Under the pieces are notes generated by a model, which was given only the letters and a program-made list of their open reading frames with translations, ran no database searches and was not told the DNA's origin. Shown in pieces: positions 47,311 through 58,720 of a DNA stretch of 64,000 nucleotides. Positions within the stretch are counted from its first letter, which is position 1; each line of letters opens with the position of its first letter. The translations under genes and the position numbers were made by a program. The stretch is taken from NCBI GenBank assembly GCA_000969725.1, contig JXSR01S046980.1; one strand, 5' to 3'. This stretch comes from Ophiothrix spiculata. Taxonomy: Eukaryota > Echinodermata > Ophiuroidea > Amphilepidida > Ophiotrichidae.

Positions 47311-48596
47311 CAAAGATCATACAGTGATGATTTGAGTACATCATCTTGTCACAGACAAGCCTATCACCAACTATAAACAAATCTGCTTTCTTCAGTAGAT
47401 AGCACCCAGTTAGGAATACATGTATCAGCACTCAGTACGTAATGAAGTGCACACTCTTACTCGAAATGTATACATAATCAAATACACGCATCAATTAACT
47501 ATAGTTAAATAATGAAGAGTATATCAGATAGGGATACAGAAATTATGTAATCAAATTCTTTTTTTATATAAATAAAAAACATCCGTACTAATGTTTATAT
47601 CAGCCCCTACCATGTCTGTGATACAATACATTTCATACATTATATGCTCTAGGCAAAAAAAGAGAGGATTGTCTCATGTTCCCGCATAGGGAGAGCATAT
47701 AGTTAAACATTTAATGGACAGGCAAATTGTTTCAAAAAGAAACAAAGAGGGAACGTATGTGGCTTCCAAATTAACACAAACAATATTTTTTACTATTTTT
47801 TTGCAAGATCTGCTATCAGGTCCTGCTTAGCATGGCCACTGCCTATAGCTGGATGATAAGTCCTGAAGAGAAAGTGTATGTGATTTTTGTCAAGTAGTTT
47901 ACTCTGAATATGAGTGAAACTCCTAAATGAGCCTGAACACTCTTTAACATTTCATCACTTTAAAAACTCACTTTAAAAACTATCTTCTTAATGCTTAATG
48001 TATGAAACCAATGATCTCTTAATATTATACTGGGAACCTCAATTAAACTGCTACACAACACTGCAAATCATTTACACAATATCTAACATAAAGCAAGTGT
48101 TTCTCGCTGCAAGATTTTATGTTAATAGTCATCCTGTTTTCCTATCTGCACTTTGCTCTATGTATACATGCAAGTGTTATATTCAGGTGAATGCATAGCA
48201 AATATTAGCAGGCAAGTAAAGCACATTTTGTATCGCTTGCTCAGGATGTTAACTGGCTAGATTTTATGTTAATAGTCAACAACACAATCTTGTTAAACAG
48301 ATAGCGCAGTGTTGTAAAGCTGTTGCAGATAGGAACTGTTATTAACACTTTACTGAGTGTGTGTCAAATATGACATTGATAATGAGGATGGGGTCAGCAG
48401 AGTAGGAATGTTGGACAAGAGTTGGTTATTCTTGTATCGGAGCATTGAATTATGATAAGCATTATAAGTGATGTTTTTTTCAACAAAATGATGATGAAAT
48501 TCAAAAAAATGAACATTGTTTTACTTCCTTTCTCTTATCTATATATAAGCTGGTTTTAGAGTGTCTGTTTCAAGGTGTGGGGTTTTTTTTTCAGGA

Positions 48597-49010
48597 TAGA
48601 GCAAGCTTGTACTTACCCTATAGTTCCCGACTTTTTGCGTCTGGTGGGACAGAAAAAGTGAGACCCAGGCGGCGGTATTTTTCCGTAATAAACCGCCCTG
48701 GTCTTGCCATATACAATTTTTTGTCTCTAGTTTGAGTCCATATTTATGAAGAAAATGATTAGAAACATATATTTTTGGAAAAACAATACATATTTTTCAG
48801 AAGAAAATCAAACAAGTTGTTCTTTTATTGATAAATTCTTGATTTCCAGATCAAAATGTTCCGAAAATGTCGGCAATGGCCCTGGTTCCGAAAAAGTGGC
48901 TCCTGGTTACCTGGAAATTTTGAAGACCAGGTGCCGCTTTTTTCAGATTTCTGGCTCATGGTCCTTGTCCACTTTAGATAAAGCTTGGATATGAGGACGG
49001 GCGGCAACTT
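48597..49010 (-). repeat. C'-specific insertion containing a dispersed repeat
   Basis: The block has no match in C. Its part 48,733-48,955 is the complement of the repeat at 12,490-12,650, including GCCAGAAATCTGAAAAAAG on the minus strand. Next to it, 48,662-48,703 forms a GC-rich hairpin, GACCCAGGCGGCGGTA against TAAACCGCCCTGGTC. A GTAAGTAC donor-like string on the minus strand near 48,615 has no acceptable exon behind it. Confidence 0.6.
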
Positions 49011-50718
49011 TCTTTGCATGTTAGTTTATTGATATCAAAAACTTTCTTTTTCACTTACAAACAAATCTTTTAAAAGCAAAACAATGTGGACAAAACTGTC
49101 CTAACCTTAAGCCATATATGGCTGTTGTACTCATTTTAAAGGAGATGAAATGAATGCAAACTCAGGTAAAGGTCAATGCGGCGACCCACATCCAGGATGT
49201 AAACAGATAAACACCTCTTACTCCTCTATTCCTAACCCATAAATAGCTGGAAGCAGACAGACATCTATTGGTGCCAGCGCATGAAATGGAACGGGACAGC
49301 ACCTGTCCAAATGGTGACAAATCAACGAGGCCGACCTGCACCCGTATTGATGATGGGCAGGATGATAACAATTGTGAACAAACTTGGGCAATGAAGGATT
49401 GTATCAGATATAAAAAGAGGGGCAATATCCAATATGTATTGATCGATTGGAGATGAGAGACAGAAAAAGGCGAAAAGAAGCTTGCAAGTGTATCAATGAC
49501 AAGATAGATAATGGCACTTGTACCCAGTTTTGAAATTGATATCATCATATCAAACAGAAGAGAGATGGTTGATGCAACAATAATGAGGGGCAAATAAAAG
49601 GAAAACTTGATGTAAGGGCTTGAAAGGTGGCACTATATATAATCAAGCCACAGTCTTGGAATCTAGAAGTTCAGCTTCAACATCCATATTTTTATAAAAT
49701 TGTGCAAAAAGCAAATGAACAAATTCCAAGTCATTCCATTGCCATTTTAATCACATCAATCAGGCAATAACATTTAAAAAGAAATCCTTTAAATGGGATG
49801 AGTGTGTATCCTAATCATTGCCTTTAATTTAGGTGATGTGGACATGTAAGATGAATGTCTGTCTGTTCTTGCCTTGTCTGCCATGGTGGCAAGTAATATA
49901 ATAATCCTTCTCAGTTTAAAGCAGACGTTTCTTGAAATAATTTTGAAAAGAGTTATACATTAGAATTATTTTTAATGGGAAGAGGATGGGAACATGGTAA
50001 ATGAAACTTTCAAAGCTCTTGCATAATGAAATCAATGAGTTATGTTTGTTCTTTAAAAAGGATAAGGATGAGCTTGAACTTGTTAATTTGTTGTACAGCC
50101 TAATTGAATGTTTACAAATAAAAACCAGATGTTCATTAATATCATATGTGATCGTACATCAATTGTAAACTCAAGATGCAAAATCCTTATCATACCCAAA
50201 GAAAAAAAAGAGAGGAGTATGAAGGCATGGACACAATTTTTTGTACTCATGTTCAGTTTAAAAAAAAACTTATTTTTAATTGTACAGCAAATGCAAGAAC
50301 AAGAGACACAATCCTCTTTATGCTTAACTCTATTGAAATTCACCTTATTATTGAAAGACAATTGTAATACAAAATACCCTTTACAGGGAAACCATAAAGA
50401 TAACATATACACTGATGATATATATTCAAACACAAATCATTGACCTCCAGACTCCTCCAAACTAAACAAGGCCCCCCCCCCCTGAAGGGAGCTTGGGAGG
50501 AAAAGAAAACTTTTATTTATTGTCCTTAAAAGAGGTTACATCACAAATTAGAAGATTAAAATTTTTCAAGAAGAATTAGACAAGAATATAAAAAACTTTT
50601 ATTGAAATTTTGCAAATCAGAAAATTTATTGTAGATTTTTAAAAAAAGGAATAGAACATGACATGAAACATAATATTGTAATCAACCAAATCTTATACAA
50701 AATTAAACCAACAAATAC

Positions 50719-51012
50719 ATGTGTGTGATTGTACAGCAAATGCAAAAACAAGATGTGAAATCCTGATGGTACAAAAAGCATTACTCCATCATCCCACATG
50801 CCGCTGCTGGCATTGTTTTAGTGCATTCTTTTCACGGTTTAATTAACCCATTTGTCAAAAGGGAAGTCGTCTCCACGACTCTAAGTCGCCTGTTTCATAA
50901 AGCATTTATTACGGTGTAATGTAATCTTATGATATAAAATGGGAATTAGGAATGCGGCAATTTGATTGGCGTGGGTTGGCGCAGGAGACGCTGGTCCTGG
51001 AGTAACATTAAT
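50719..51012. promoter_or_regulatory. Partner of the conserved block of segment C
   Basis: Antiparallel to 38,533-38,830 with very few differences. It contains CACGGTTTAATTAACCCATT, GGAGACGCTGGTCCTGG and TTACGGTGTAATGTAATC. It lies in C' as a near-unchanged island among diverged sequence. Confidence 0.4.
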
Positions 51013-51941
51013 GTCATATTATGTCAACCTTTGATGGAATTTATTTTGGGATGGTAACATTAAATGTTACTATTTTGGTTTGTTTGCGTATTTGCAAAAC
51101 TTATGGGAACTGAATTTGGGTAATGCACGTTTGTCTATTAATTGTGTTAATCAGCTTTTCCATTATATGTAACATCCAAGTATTTCCTGCCTCAGTTACT
51201 GGAAGATTTGAAATTGTATTTTTTCTAAGAAATGGCCGTTTAACTCTCCAAACGATTGACTTTGCAATAAACTGCCCTTGACGTTTTGCCCGATCACTGA
51301 TTGATGTTTATACAAACCCCCTTGAATAATGCATTTCAACTTAATGCATTTTCTTCACTTCTTATCTTGTGTAATTTTGTGAGTTTCTGACCAGTGAGAT
51401 CAGTGCTTAGTTCTTGTCAAATAAAATAATGAAATGGGCTCCTAGCTCACAGCCATGGAAGATGACGGCATAAATCCAGCTTGTCACATAATTCAACCAT
51501 GTAGGCATCAACATAAATAAATTTGACTATTGGTATTATTATTACATATTAGTATTGGGATACTGTATCGCCTGTTGGCACAGTAGCGGCCTGTCCAATT
51601 GACCAATGATATTATTATTACACATTAGTATGGGGACACAGTAGCGGCCTGTCCAATGCAATAATTGAATGAGATTCTCTCATAGTACGTCTACCCTGCT
51701 TAGTTATCGTTATGTATCCAGTGACTGCAGATTATGAAGAAAAGGTCACAAGTATTAGCAGAATAATAGAGAGAATCTGTATGAATCTGTATGTGTATAG
51801 CATGATTGAAATGAGAAGATGATTTAAGGTGCATTGCAGAAAGGAAAGGGCCCTAAAACATGATACTATATATACAATTTTTTCCAATCTTATAACAAAT
51901 CTATTGCATTAAAATTACTTATTCCCCAGTTTAATATATCA

Positions 51942-52940
51942 AAAAGACTTTTAAAAAGTCCTCAACAATTGAAGAACAGTTTGCTGTTGAAGTTTTCCCT
52001 AATTTATTTGGTAATGCAATATATACCCGTATTTCCAACTAACTCCTTCCACACCCCCACCTCCCCCAAGAATGTACCTCAAATATCATTGATGAGGTTA
52101 CTGATTGCAAGTGAAAATCAGGTCACAATGAATTTCAAATATCTAACCTTCCTCATTCTTCTTATCACTAATTCTACCTTATAATAGGTTTCTTCATCAA
52201 TTCTCATTATGTGAAGTTATTGATGATATAGAAGAGAAAGAAAAGCAATTTTATATCTTCATGGTGTGTCAATTGTACCATCTGAATATGAAGTTTTTAA
52301 CCCTTTCGATCCGATAGAACGACTGAGCATTTCCAAAGGAGCTTACGAGAGAACGCTCAGGCGTTCAATTTCGTATTGAGTGTAAATTAACTCAGTATGG
52401 GTTATGTACACCTATATTGCAATTCAGGATTGAAAGGATTAATGTAATTCTTTTTGACTGCATATATGAATTTTGTTGGAAGTGTTCTTTTTTAAACTTT
52501 CCTGACATCTCACATTGATACATGTACTTCTCTTTAAATTTTAGAATCAGAGGTACAAAAATGTGTTTTCATCTGTTTGTCAATGTTATTGACCAAAGAT
52601 TTCTGTGCTAACCCATAATTACCTTATTGTCTTTATCTTATTAAGCTTACCTGTATATTGGCAGATAGAGCACAATTGAGATGAGGTCATCACCACAACA
52701 TGAAAGACAACAGAACAAATAATGCAAGAATCAGTAACATTGTTTTATTTTATCATTTAGCATTATCTGTAAAAGTACCTCTTTAATAAAACATATTTCT
52801 AAATTTATTGTAAGATGCCCCAAGTAGTGCTACATTTTGCAATCTAAAGTACCTGTTTCAGTTAGGGATATGAATGTAGCTTCTACAAATCCTGGGCCCT
52901 GGATATATAAAAAACATTTAATTTGGCATTATTGATGATC
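51942..52940 (+). repeat. Segment B', direct copy of segment B
   Basis: Matches 34,053-36,990 in the same orientation while its neighbours C' and A' are inverted. It lacks the 1.1-kb TTAA element and the 0.9-kb block of B and carries its own TTAA-flanked MITE at 52,301-52,438. Confidence 0.85.
52297..52442. mobile_element. 138-bp TTAA-flanked MITE with CCCTTTCGATCC ends
   Basis: The element (52,301-52,438) begins CCCTTTCGATCCGATAGAAC and ends with the complement of TCCTTTCAATCCTG, flanked on both sides by TTAA. The matching place in B (about 34,365-34,385) is continuous, so that is an empty site. CCYTTT termini with TTAA duplication are typical of piggyBac-type elements. Confidence 0.78.
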
Positions 52941-53137
52941 TGTTACCTAATTTACTGTTAACAACCATCGGCACGATAAAATAGAGCTAGTTAAAAACTC
53001 TTCCGCCTAGAATTAAATTCTATAGCAGATAATTGTACATGTTAATTTTATATCACTCGATTATTTGCAAATCACAATTTATTCTGTGGTTTAAATTAGC
53101 CTCAACTCCTTATTATGGGGTGGGAACACCTAGTCTT

Positions 53138-53835
53138 AACCCACCCCTTCCCCTGTACTATAGTGAGTAGCAGGTGTTTAACTCATCTTTACAGTTTTCA
53201 TTTTTTCCAACATTTTTCACATAATGCATATCAGGTGTAGCTAACAACGTCTTGAATGTATGTTATTTTAACCTAGTGATGTACCGATGAATACATTGCA
53301 ATTAAGTGCGCCTGCAGTGCCGGCATTGTTATACAACACAAAATACCCTGAAGAGTATCATATATCCAAACTGTTAATTAAGCTTTTTAAATCTTACTAC
53401 TATGACTTCAGTGAGAAGAAATGGAGAAAATAGAGGGGATCCTTTGTGGAAAAATTAGGTTAATTTTGATAACTCGAATTAGAGTTTTTGCATGGCTGTA
53501 AAGCGTAATTTCATTGATTCCGCCGTAACTAAAGTCTACTTTGAGTAAGTACTGGTAGGCTTGGAGCTTTGTACTATATAAGGAAGAGGAAATGGATGTG
53601 AATTGGAGCCTAATTCTTGGGAAATGTGTGCATTATTATTTGGCTGGAGGCTGCCAGTGCGTTCAGGATCATGAAATATCATCTAGGTAGTTATGATTAC
53701 TCAAAGGGGTAAAATATAACTCAGAAATTGGCTCTTGTTTTATATACCATTGTATGACACATCAAATGAATTGGATTACTATGGGGAGTTTGGAATTAAT
53801 GGGTGGTGAATGATGCAATTCATTAAGCTTGTATT
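53138..53835 (-). repeat. Segment A', inverted copy of segment A
   Basis: Antiparallel to 33,322-34,026 over its whole length, with the most conserved part at 53,420-53,815. On the plus strand it contains an ATG at 53,492 reading MAVKRNFIDSAVTKVYF up to a TTTGA|GTAAGT donor at 53,544, and TATATAAG at 53,575-53,582. The same-length frame in A reads MALIRNFNESAVTKVYF. Confidence 0.9.
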
Positions 53836-54309
53836 TTGTAAGTTTCATTTATTGAAAGAAAAAACTTGTTGGCAGAGCAAGAGTAAAATAGGGGAGTGGG
53901 ATGAAAAAAGAGTGCAAATATAGATAAATCAATGTTATGGTTGCCAATACACCTTTATCCTTTATTTGAGATATTATGAGGTAGCTATACATAGTCACAT
54001 CCTTATTGTGTAGCTAAAGGGGTGTTGGAAGTTTTGTATTTCCTGTTTTTGGAATATTTTGTAATTTTTTGTTTTCAATGTTGTTTTGACTGTTAGTGTT
54101 ATCTACTGATGATAAGTAAGAAACTATTGAGAGGAATATTAAAGATGGTAGTGTCTGTATTTATTTTCCATTTTGTAATATTATATGTAAAATTTGTTTT
54201 GCCAATCTAACTGCAATCTACTGATGATAAATGCCAAGTCGTATGTGGTTCTCTCATCATTGATTTTGAGTGAGTATTTTGAATGATACTCATATTTAGA
54301 TAAGACATT
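53836..54309. other. Spacer between A' and D', no clear match elsewhere
   Basis: About 470 AT-rich bases. No convincing match was found to either outer flank of the ABCD block. It includes two copies of ATCTACTGATGATAA (about 54,100 and 54,215). Confidence 0.45.
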
Positions 54310-54375
54310 CAGTGTGGAAACTAGTTGCTGTTGGTAGAGCCTTTAATGTTATAACAAGTAAATTATACCATACTC

Positions 54376-54525
54376 CAGTTAAGATAAGCTTACTAAATTG
54401 TGCAAGGGAATAGGCTATCTTTGCAATATGAAGATGTAGAAATGTATGTTACATGATAAGCTTACTGAATTGTGCAGAGGTACAGGCTGTCTGTTATATG
54501 AAGATATGATAGAATAGTAAGTTAC
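54376..54525 (+). repeat. Local two-copy tandem duplication found only in D'
   Basis: GATAAGCTTACTAAATTGTG, TAGGCTATCTTTG, GAAGATGTAGAAATGTATGT recurs about 76 bases later as GATAAGCTTACTGAATTGTG, CAGGCTGTCTGTT, GAAGATATGATAGAATAGTA. Segment D has only one copy. Confidence 0.65.
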
Positions 54526-55439
54526 ATTACCTCTCATGGTGAATTCATTGAGTATAATGCTCAGATTTGTGAAATATTGATGCGGTGCACATGTGCCCAG
54601 AAATCTTTCTTATAACTCTAAGCAACTGAATTTTGTATGAAGCAATCATCAGATGACACTGGAGAAGGATGTGATTGAGACAGGTTGGGGTTTTATGGTA
54701 AAGCTTACCATTGCAAATATTTTGGATTGTAACATCAGCTGAAATTGTATACTTGTGAAACTTGCTTTTGGGTGCTCTTAAATTTTGATTTTAAGTAAGC
54801 ATACCTATCACTAAATTATTCATTGTTAACCCCCGTGTTAACCTTGTCACCTTTATATTGTTCCTAAAGCAGTGAAGTTAACATAGAATGGAAAATATTT
54901 TGGATTGGAACATCAGGAACGTAGTCATTGTCAGCTGTAGCTAGGAAATGAAGGATTCTAACCAGTTGACCTTTATAATTTCCTTCATGAATCTGTATAT
55001 TATCAGCATAGAAGACATACTTTTAAAAATGTTTATATAGCTCATCCTTTCAGGGATTCTTTTTTTCAGAATGTCATGAATGTAGTTTAACCTAAATAGA
55101 ATGATTATCTTATCAGTTTTTATCCTGAATTTGTTTCTATTCTCTCTTTCTTTTAAATATTCAATTGACATTTGTAAATAACCTTGGTCAAACAGATCTG
55201 TATCTGTTATTTAATGCACATCTGGGATGCATAATTGCATGTTTATCTAGCTGTATCTGTTAATGGCCCAAATATCTTGTTATTCATTTGTGTAAAATTG
55301 ATGGTTCTTGCATTTATTCAAGCAAAATTCTGAAACAAAAAGATGATAATGGAAAAGTGCATTTATACCAAAGATGATAATAGATAAAAGAGATAAGTGG
55401 ACTGTGCTGAATGCAGTTAATAAATTTACCACAACTGAG

Positions 55440-55640
55440 AGTCACTAAAGAGAAGATATTGTGTGTGTCCCCATCATGCATTGCTTCCTTTTAAATGGTT
55501 TGTTTAGGAAATTATGTAGGTAAGCAATTAGAGATGGAATGACCCCAAATCGAATATTAATCTTTGTAAACTTGAATTTTGGGCATATTTCACTAATAAC
55601 TTTATTCCATGATGGGAGACACGCAATACTTTCTCATGGG
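55440..55640. mobile_element. Palindromic MITE, CATCATGCATTGC family, copy 6
   Basis: The left end AGAAGATATTGTGTGTGTCC then CCATCATGCATTGCTTCC mirrors the right end, whose complement is AGAAAGTATTGCGTGTCTCC then CATCATGG. It is orthologous to the copy at 44,630-44,868 within D. Confidence 0.75.
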
Positions 55641-57430
55641 TCACTCAAACCAGGCCAAACTGTCACTTATTCATTCATTATCTAGCTTAGTGAGTTTACT
55701 TATATGGTTTTATTGTCTCCTAATGATTTTTAAATTGAAAACCAATCAGGACGGTTTGCAAAATTTACAATTGAGATTGGGGTTTATTAGAGCAGAGTTT
55801 GAATTGGGTTAATGGATCAGGAGTGAATCTGCCTGAGTGTGTTGTCTTGTAGTATGACTGGATTGCACACTGGTAAATGTAGAGTAAGATTTGTGCTTGT
55901 GGACCATCTTTTTGGATGTGCTTTTCAGACTATTTGTCTTTAAATTTGAGCTTTTAGTTAATTCTTTGTAAATTGAAGCAAAACATTTTGTCCCAAACAA
56001 GAACAAGCTTGTTAAAATTAGTCAATTTAGCTGTTGTGAATTCCATTGCAATATTGTATAAAAAATAGAAGGCGGAAATAAATCGCAAGAAACTAATAAG
56101 TTATGTGGAAACCGCAAAACTTAATCAACAACTTCACCCAAAATTAGAAATCCTTGTTGTAGAATGCAATGGGGAAAGTTGCTAAGTAGAAAAATCCCTC
56201 TGAGAAAAAAAAAAGTTACTGTCAACTCGAAATTTGAATAAGATTTTGTTCAAACATACATAGCTCAACAACATATAACACTTTAAGCAAAATCTTGGTA
56301 TAATTGGATTTAGATATTAAATCAAAACATTTTTCATGTGGAGAAAGCTAGTAAAATATTTAACACTAAAGTCAAAAAATCATCAATACTGTAATAACAT
56401 TTGAAGCAAAAACAAACTTTTACCGGGGTGAATGGTACAAACTAAATTGCAGTAGTGAAATGTTTCTTTACTGTGCATGCTGTTATATTTTTACAGATCA
56501 ATTTGTTGAGTAATTCATTGACCTATTTTCCACTCCTATTTATTCTTATTAAAGTGTGAACTGTGCCATTGGGCATGAAACTATCTAGGACTAGCAGAAA
56601 ATATTAAGACATCAAGAAAAGAAAATAGACAAGAACTAAAACTTATAGAAGACTGAAATATTGAGATGTTAAGTAAAGAGAAATAGAGAAGAACTGAAGG
56701 CATATGAGTTGCTAATCATACTCCCACACGGTAAGATCTAGAATCACTGATGGGGCAGTTACACAATTCAACCGCGAATCTTGTGAAAGATTTATGAAAA
56801 CACACAGGATGGGTTACCATAGCAACCAGGTAGTATTGTCTCCAAGCTAGCTAATCGCATCTGGCAGGTAACTGACCTCAAACGAGTGAATCTCGTAGGA
56901 AACTGTTGAATATTTCGATTTGGAGATAAGAGTAAATTACAAGTTGTTATTTCACAGATTTCAGACTTGATTATGAATCATTAATATGGAAAGTAGATAC
57001 TTAAATTGAGTGACTTTATTTAAGAAGATGATTTGAGTTCATGATGAATAGAAATCTTCCATTATTTATAGAAATTGTCATCATCTTATATAGATGTCCC
57101 GATAAATTTTTCTGATACAAGTTATAGAGATGTATGATGATCCTGAAATGGGTTTTATATTTGCATATTTTTAATCTTCATGTAGTTTTAGATTACCAAT
57201 AATAAATTCATGTTTTAGCTTAGATTTGATAATTTACATGTTGCGATGACACTTTGAACAAAGATGAATATTTTGTTTCTTTTGTGTATTTATACAGTGA
57301 ATGTTTAATGGTATATTTAATCAGCTTGAATTGAAATGATATTTTAGAATAATCAAAATGCACGCACAAGTGTTGTACAGCTGTTCAAGAGGAAACCACA
57401 GTACCAAAGAACAATCTAGGAAAAAGACCT

Positions 57431-57808
57431 TAAGTTTTATTTTTCAATGTGATCACAATTTCATTTGTTTGTCAAATGAACAGGCTTGATTATGCATAGG
57501 GTTAAAAATTCACATTTAAAAAGTACTGCAATCCTTTTTAAAGGCTTTCGAGAGACGTTTCCATTTTATTTTTTGTTTACATCGAAAGAAAACAAATTCC
57601 GCATTTAATCTTAGACTACTGAATCGAGTTGCATTCTCACTACGCTAAGCCAAGAATTAGGACTATAGACAGGACTAGAGGCTAGCGAAATTAACAACAA
57701 ACCAAGATAACCAAGAGTCAGTGTGAACGGGACTTAAACCTAGAGCAAGCAGAAGATGACTGATATGAAAAAAAAAAGCAAAGCAAAAAGAGCAGAGTTG
57801 AGAAATAA
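57431..57808. other. Unique sequence outside the duplication
   Basis: AT-rich, no gene or repeat recognised apart from a phrase AGAGCAAGCAGAAGATGA that resembles part of the repeat that follows. Confidence 0.4.
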
Positions 57809-58085
57809 GTCACTTTTTTACTTGGCATCCGCATCTTGCTTTTGACACAGTGGAAAAAACAGATTAAGGGATACAACTCGAGCAAGCAGAGGATAAATAA
57901 TGTAAAAAGATACAATTATCTACATTTCAATTTCAAAAAGTATGAGGGTGGAGATGAAAAACATGTGATTTTTTTACTTGGCCTCTGCATCTTGCTTAAC
58001 AACATCCGAAACAGTGGAAAAAACAGATTAAGGGATACAACTTGGGCAAACAGAATCTGGAATGATATAAAAAAGAAAGTCAAGA
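57809..58085 (+). repeat. Two-copy direct repeat, about 160-bp offset
   Basis: TTTTTTACTTGGCATCCGCA, TCTTGCTT, CAGTGGAAAAAACAGATTAA, GGGATACAACT recurs about 160 bases downstream with TTACTTGGCCTCTGCATCTT and the same CAGTGGAAAAAACAGATTAA phrase. The small frames on both strands are by-products. Confidence 0.75.
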
Positions 58086-58108
58086 AGATACAGTCTTGAC
58101 CCACATTT

Positions 58109-58720
58109 AAATCAGAATGGAGCAAGATGTAGAGTATGATTGCATCTATCTCCTCCATATTTTGCTGAGTGCATGGATTGGCTTATGCATTCAGACCAAG
58201 GGGGAGGGGAGCACAAATCAGAATGGAGCAAGATGTAGAGTATGATTGCTTCTATCTCCTCCATATTTTGCTGAGTGCATGTAGTGGCTTATGCATTCAG
58301 ACCCAGGGGGAGGGGAGCACAAATCAGAACCAGGAAGATATAGAGTATAATTGCTTCTATCTCCTCCATGTTTTGTTGAATGCATACATTGGCCTATGTA
58401 TTCAGGCCCAGGGGTAGGGGAACTCACATCAGTATACAGATGTACAGTATGATTGCATCCATCTCCTTCATGTTTTGCTGAGTGCATGCATTGGCCTATG
58501 TATTCAGGCCCAGGGGTAGGGGAACTCTCTTCAGTACACAGATGTACAGTATGATTGCATATAGCACTATCAGATTGTTGAGTGCGTGGATTGGCTTTTC
58601 AGACCTGGGGGAGGGGAACTCAAATCACTACAGAGATGTGAGTTGATTCCCGGGGCATGATTCCATCTAGCGCTATCTCCTTCATGTTTTGCTGAGTGCA
58701 TGGATTGGCTTATGCATTCT
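58109..58720 (+). repeat. Minisatellite, six units of about 106 bp
   Basis: Each unit contains AAATCAGAATGGAGCAAGAT (or a variant), GTAGAGTATGATTGC, CTATCTCCTCCATATTTTGC, TGAGTGCATG, TTGGCTTATGCATTCAGACC and a G-rich end (GGGGGAGGGGAGCACA). Unit starts are near 58,109, 58,215, 58,321, 58,426, 58,530 and 58,622. The first three units are most alike; later ones diverge. Frames of 82-89 codons across it are repeat artefacts. Confidence 0.85.

Larger units (their letters stand above)
45853..47639. other. Unique spacer between the two halves of the duplication
   Basis: Apart from the dispersed repeat and MITE at 46.57-47.31 kb, no feature was recognised. An AATAAA at about 46,016 could serve the exon candidate just upstream. 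Confidence 0.4.
47640..51840 (-). repeat. Segment C', inverted copy of segment C
   Basis: Runs antiparallel to 37,015-42,150. Its left edge, near TATATGCTCTAGGC and GGGAGAGCATAT, corresponds to 42,130-42,150. The right edge, at GATTTAAGGTGCATTGCAG, corresponds to 37,020-37,040. It lacks the MITEs of C at 37.73 and 40.42 kb and has its own 0.4-kb insertion at 48,597-49,010. The 143-codon minus frame at 49,162-49,593 lies here and is not maintained in C. Confidence 0.9.
54310..57430 (-). repeat. Segment D', inverted copy of segment D
   Basis: Antiparallel to 42,190-45,665. It contains the pre-duplication MITE (55,440-55,640) but lacks the D-specific MITE at 43.74 kb and the nested-hairpin insertion at 44.32 kb. 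It lies outside A' rather than inside C', which breaks the order expected of a simple inverted duplication. Confidence 0.88.

Noticed and set aside
49162-49593. 143-codon minus-strand open frame, the longest in the window
   Set aside because: The partner region in segment C has an indel and stops in the same frame, so the protein is not maintained. No recognisable domain.
58109-58720. Possible CRISPR-like or gene-like regular repeat
   Set aside because: Units are long (about 106 bp), contiguous and gradually diverging, with no unique spacers: a minisatellite. The open frames follow the repeat period.
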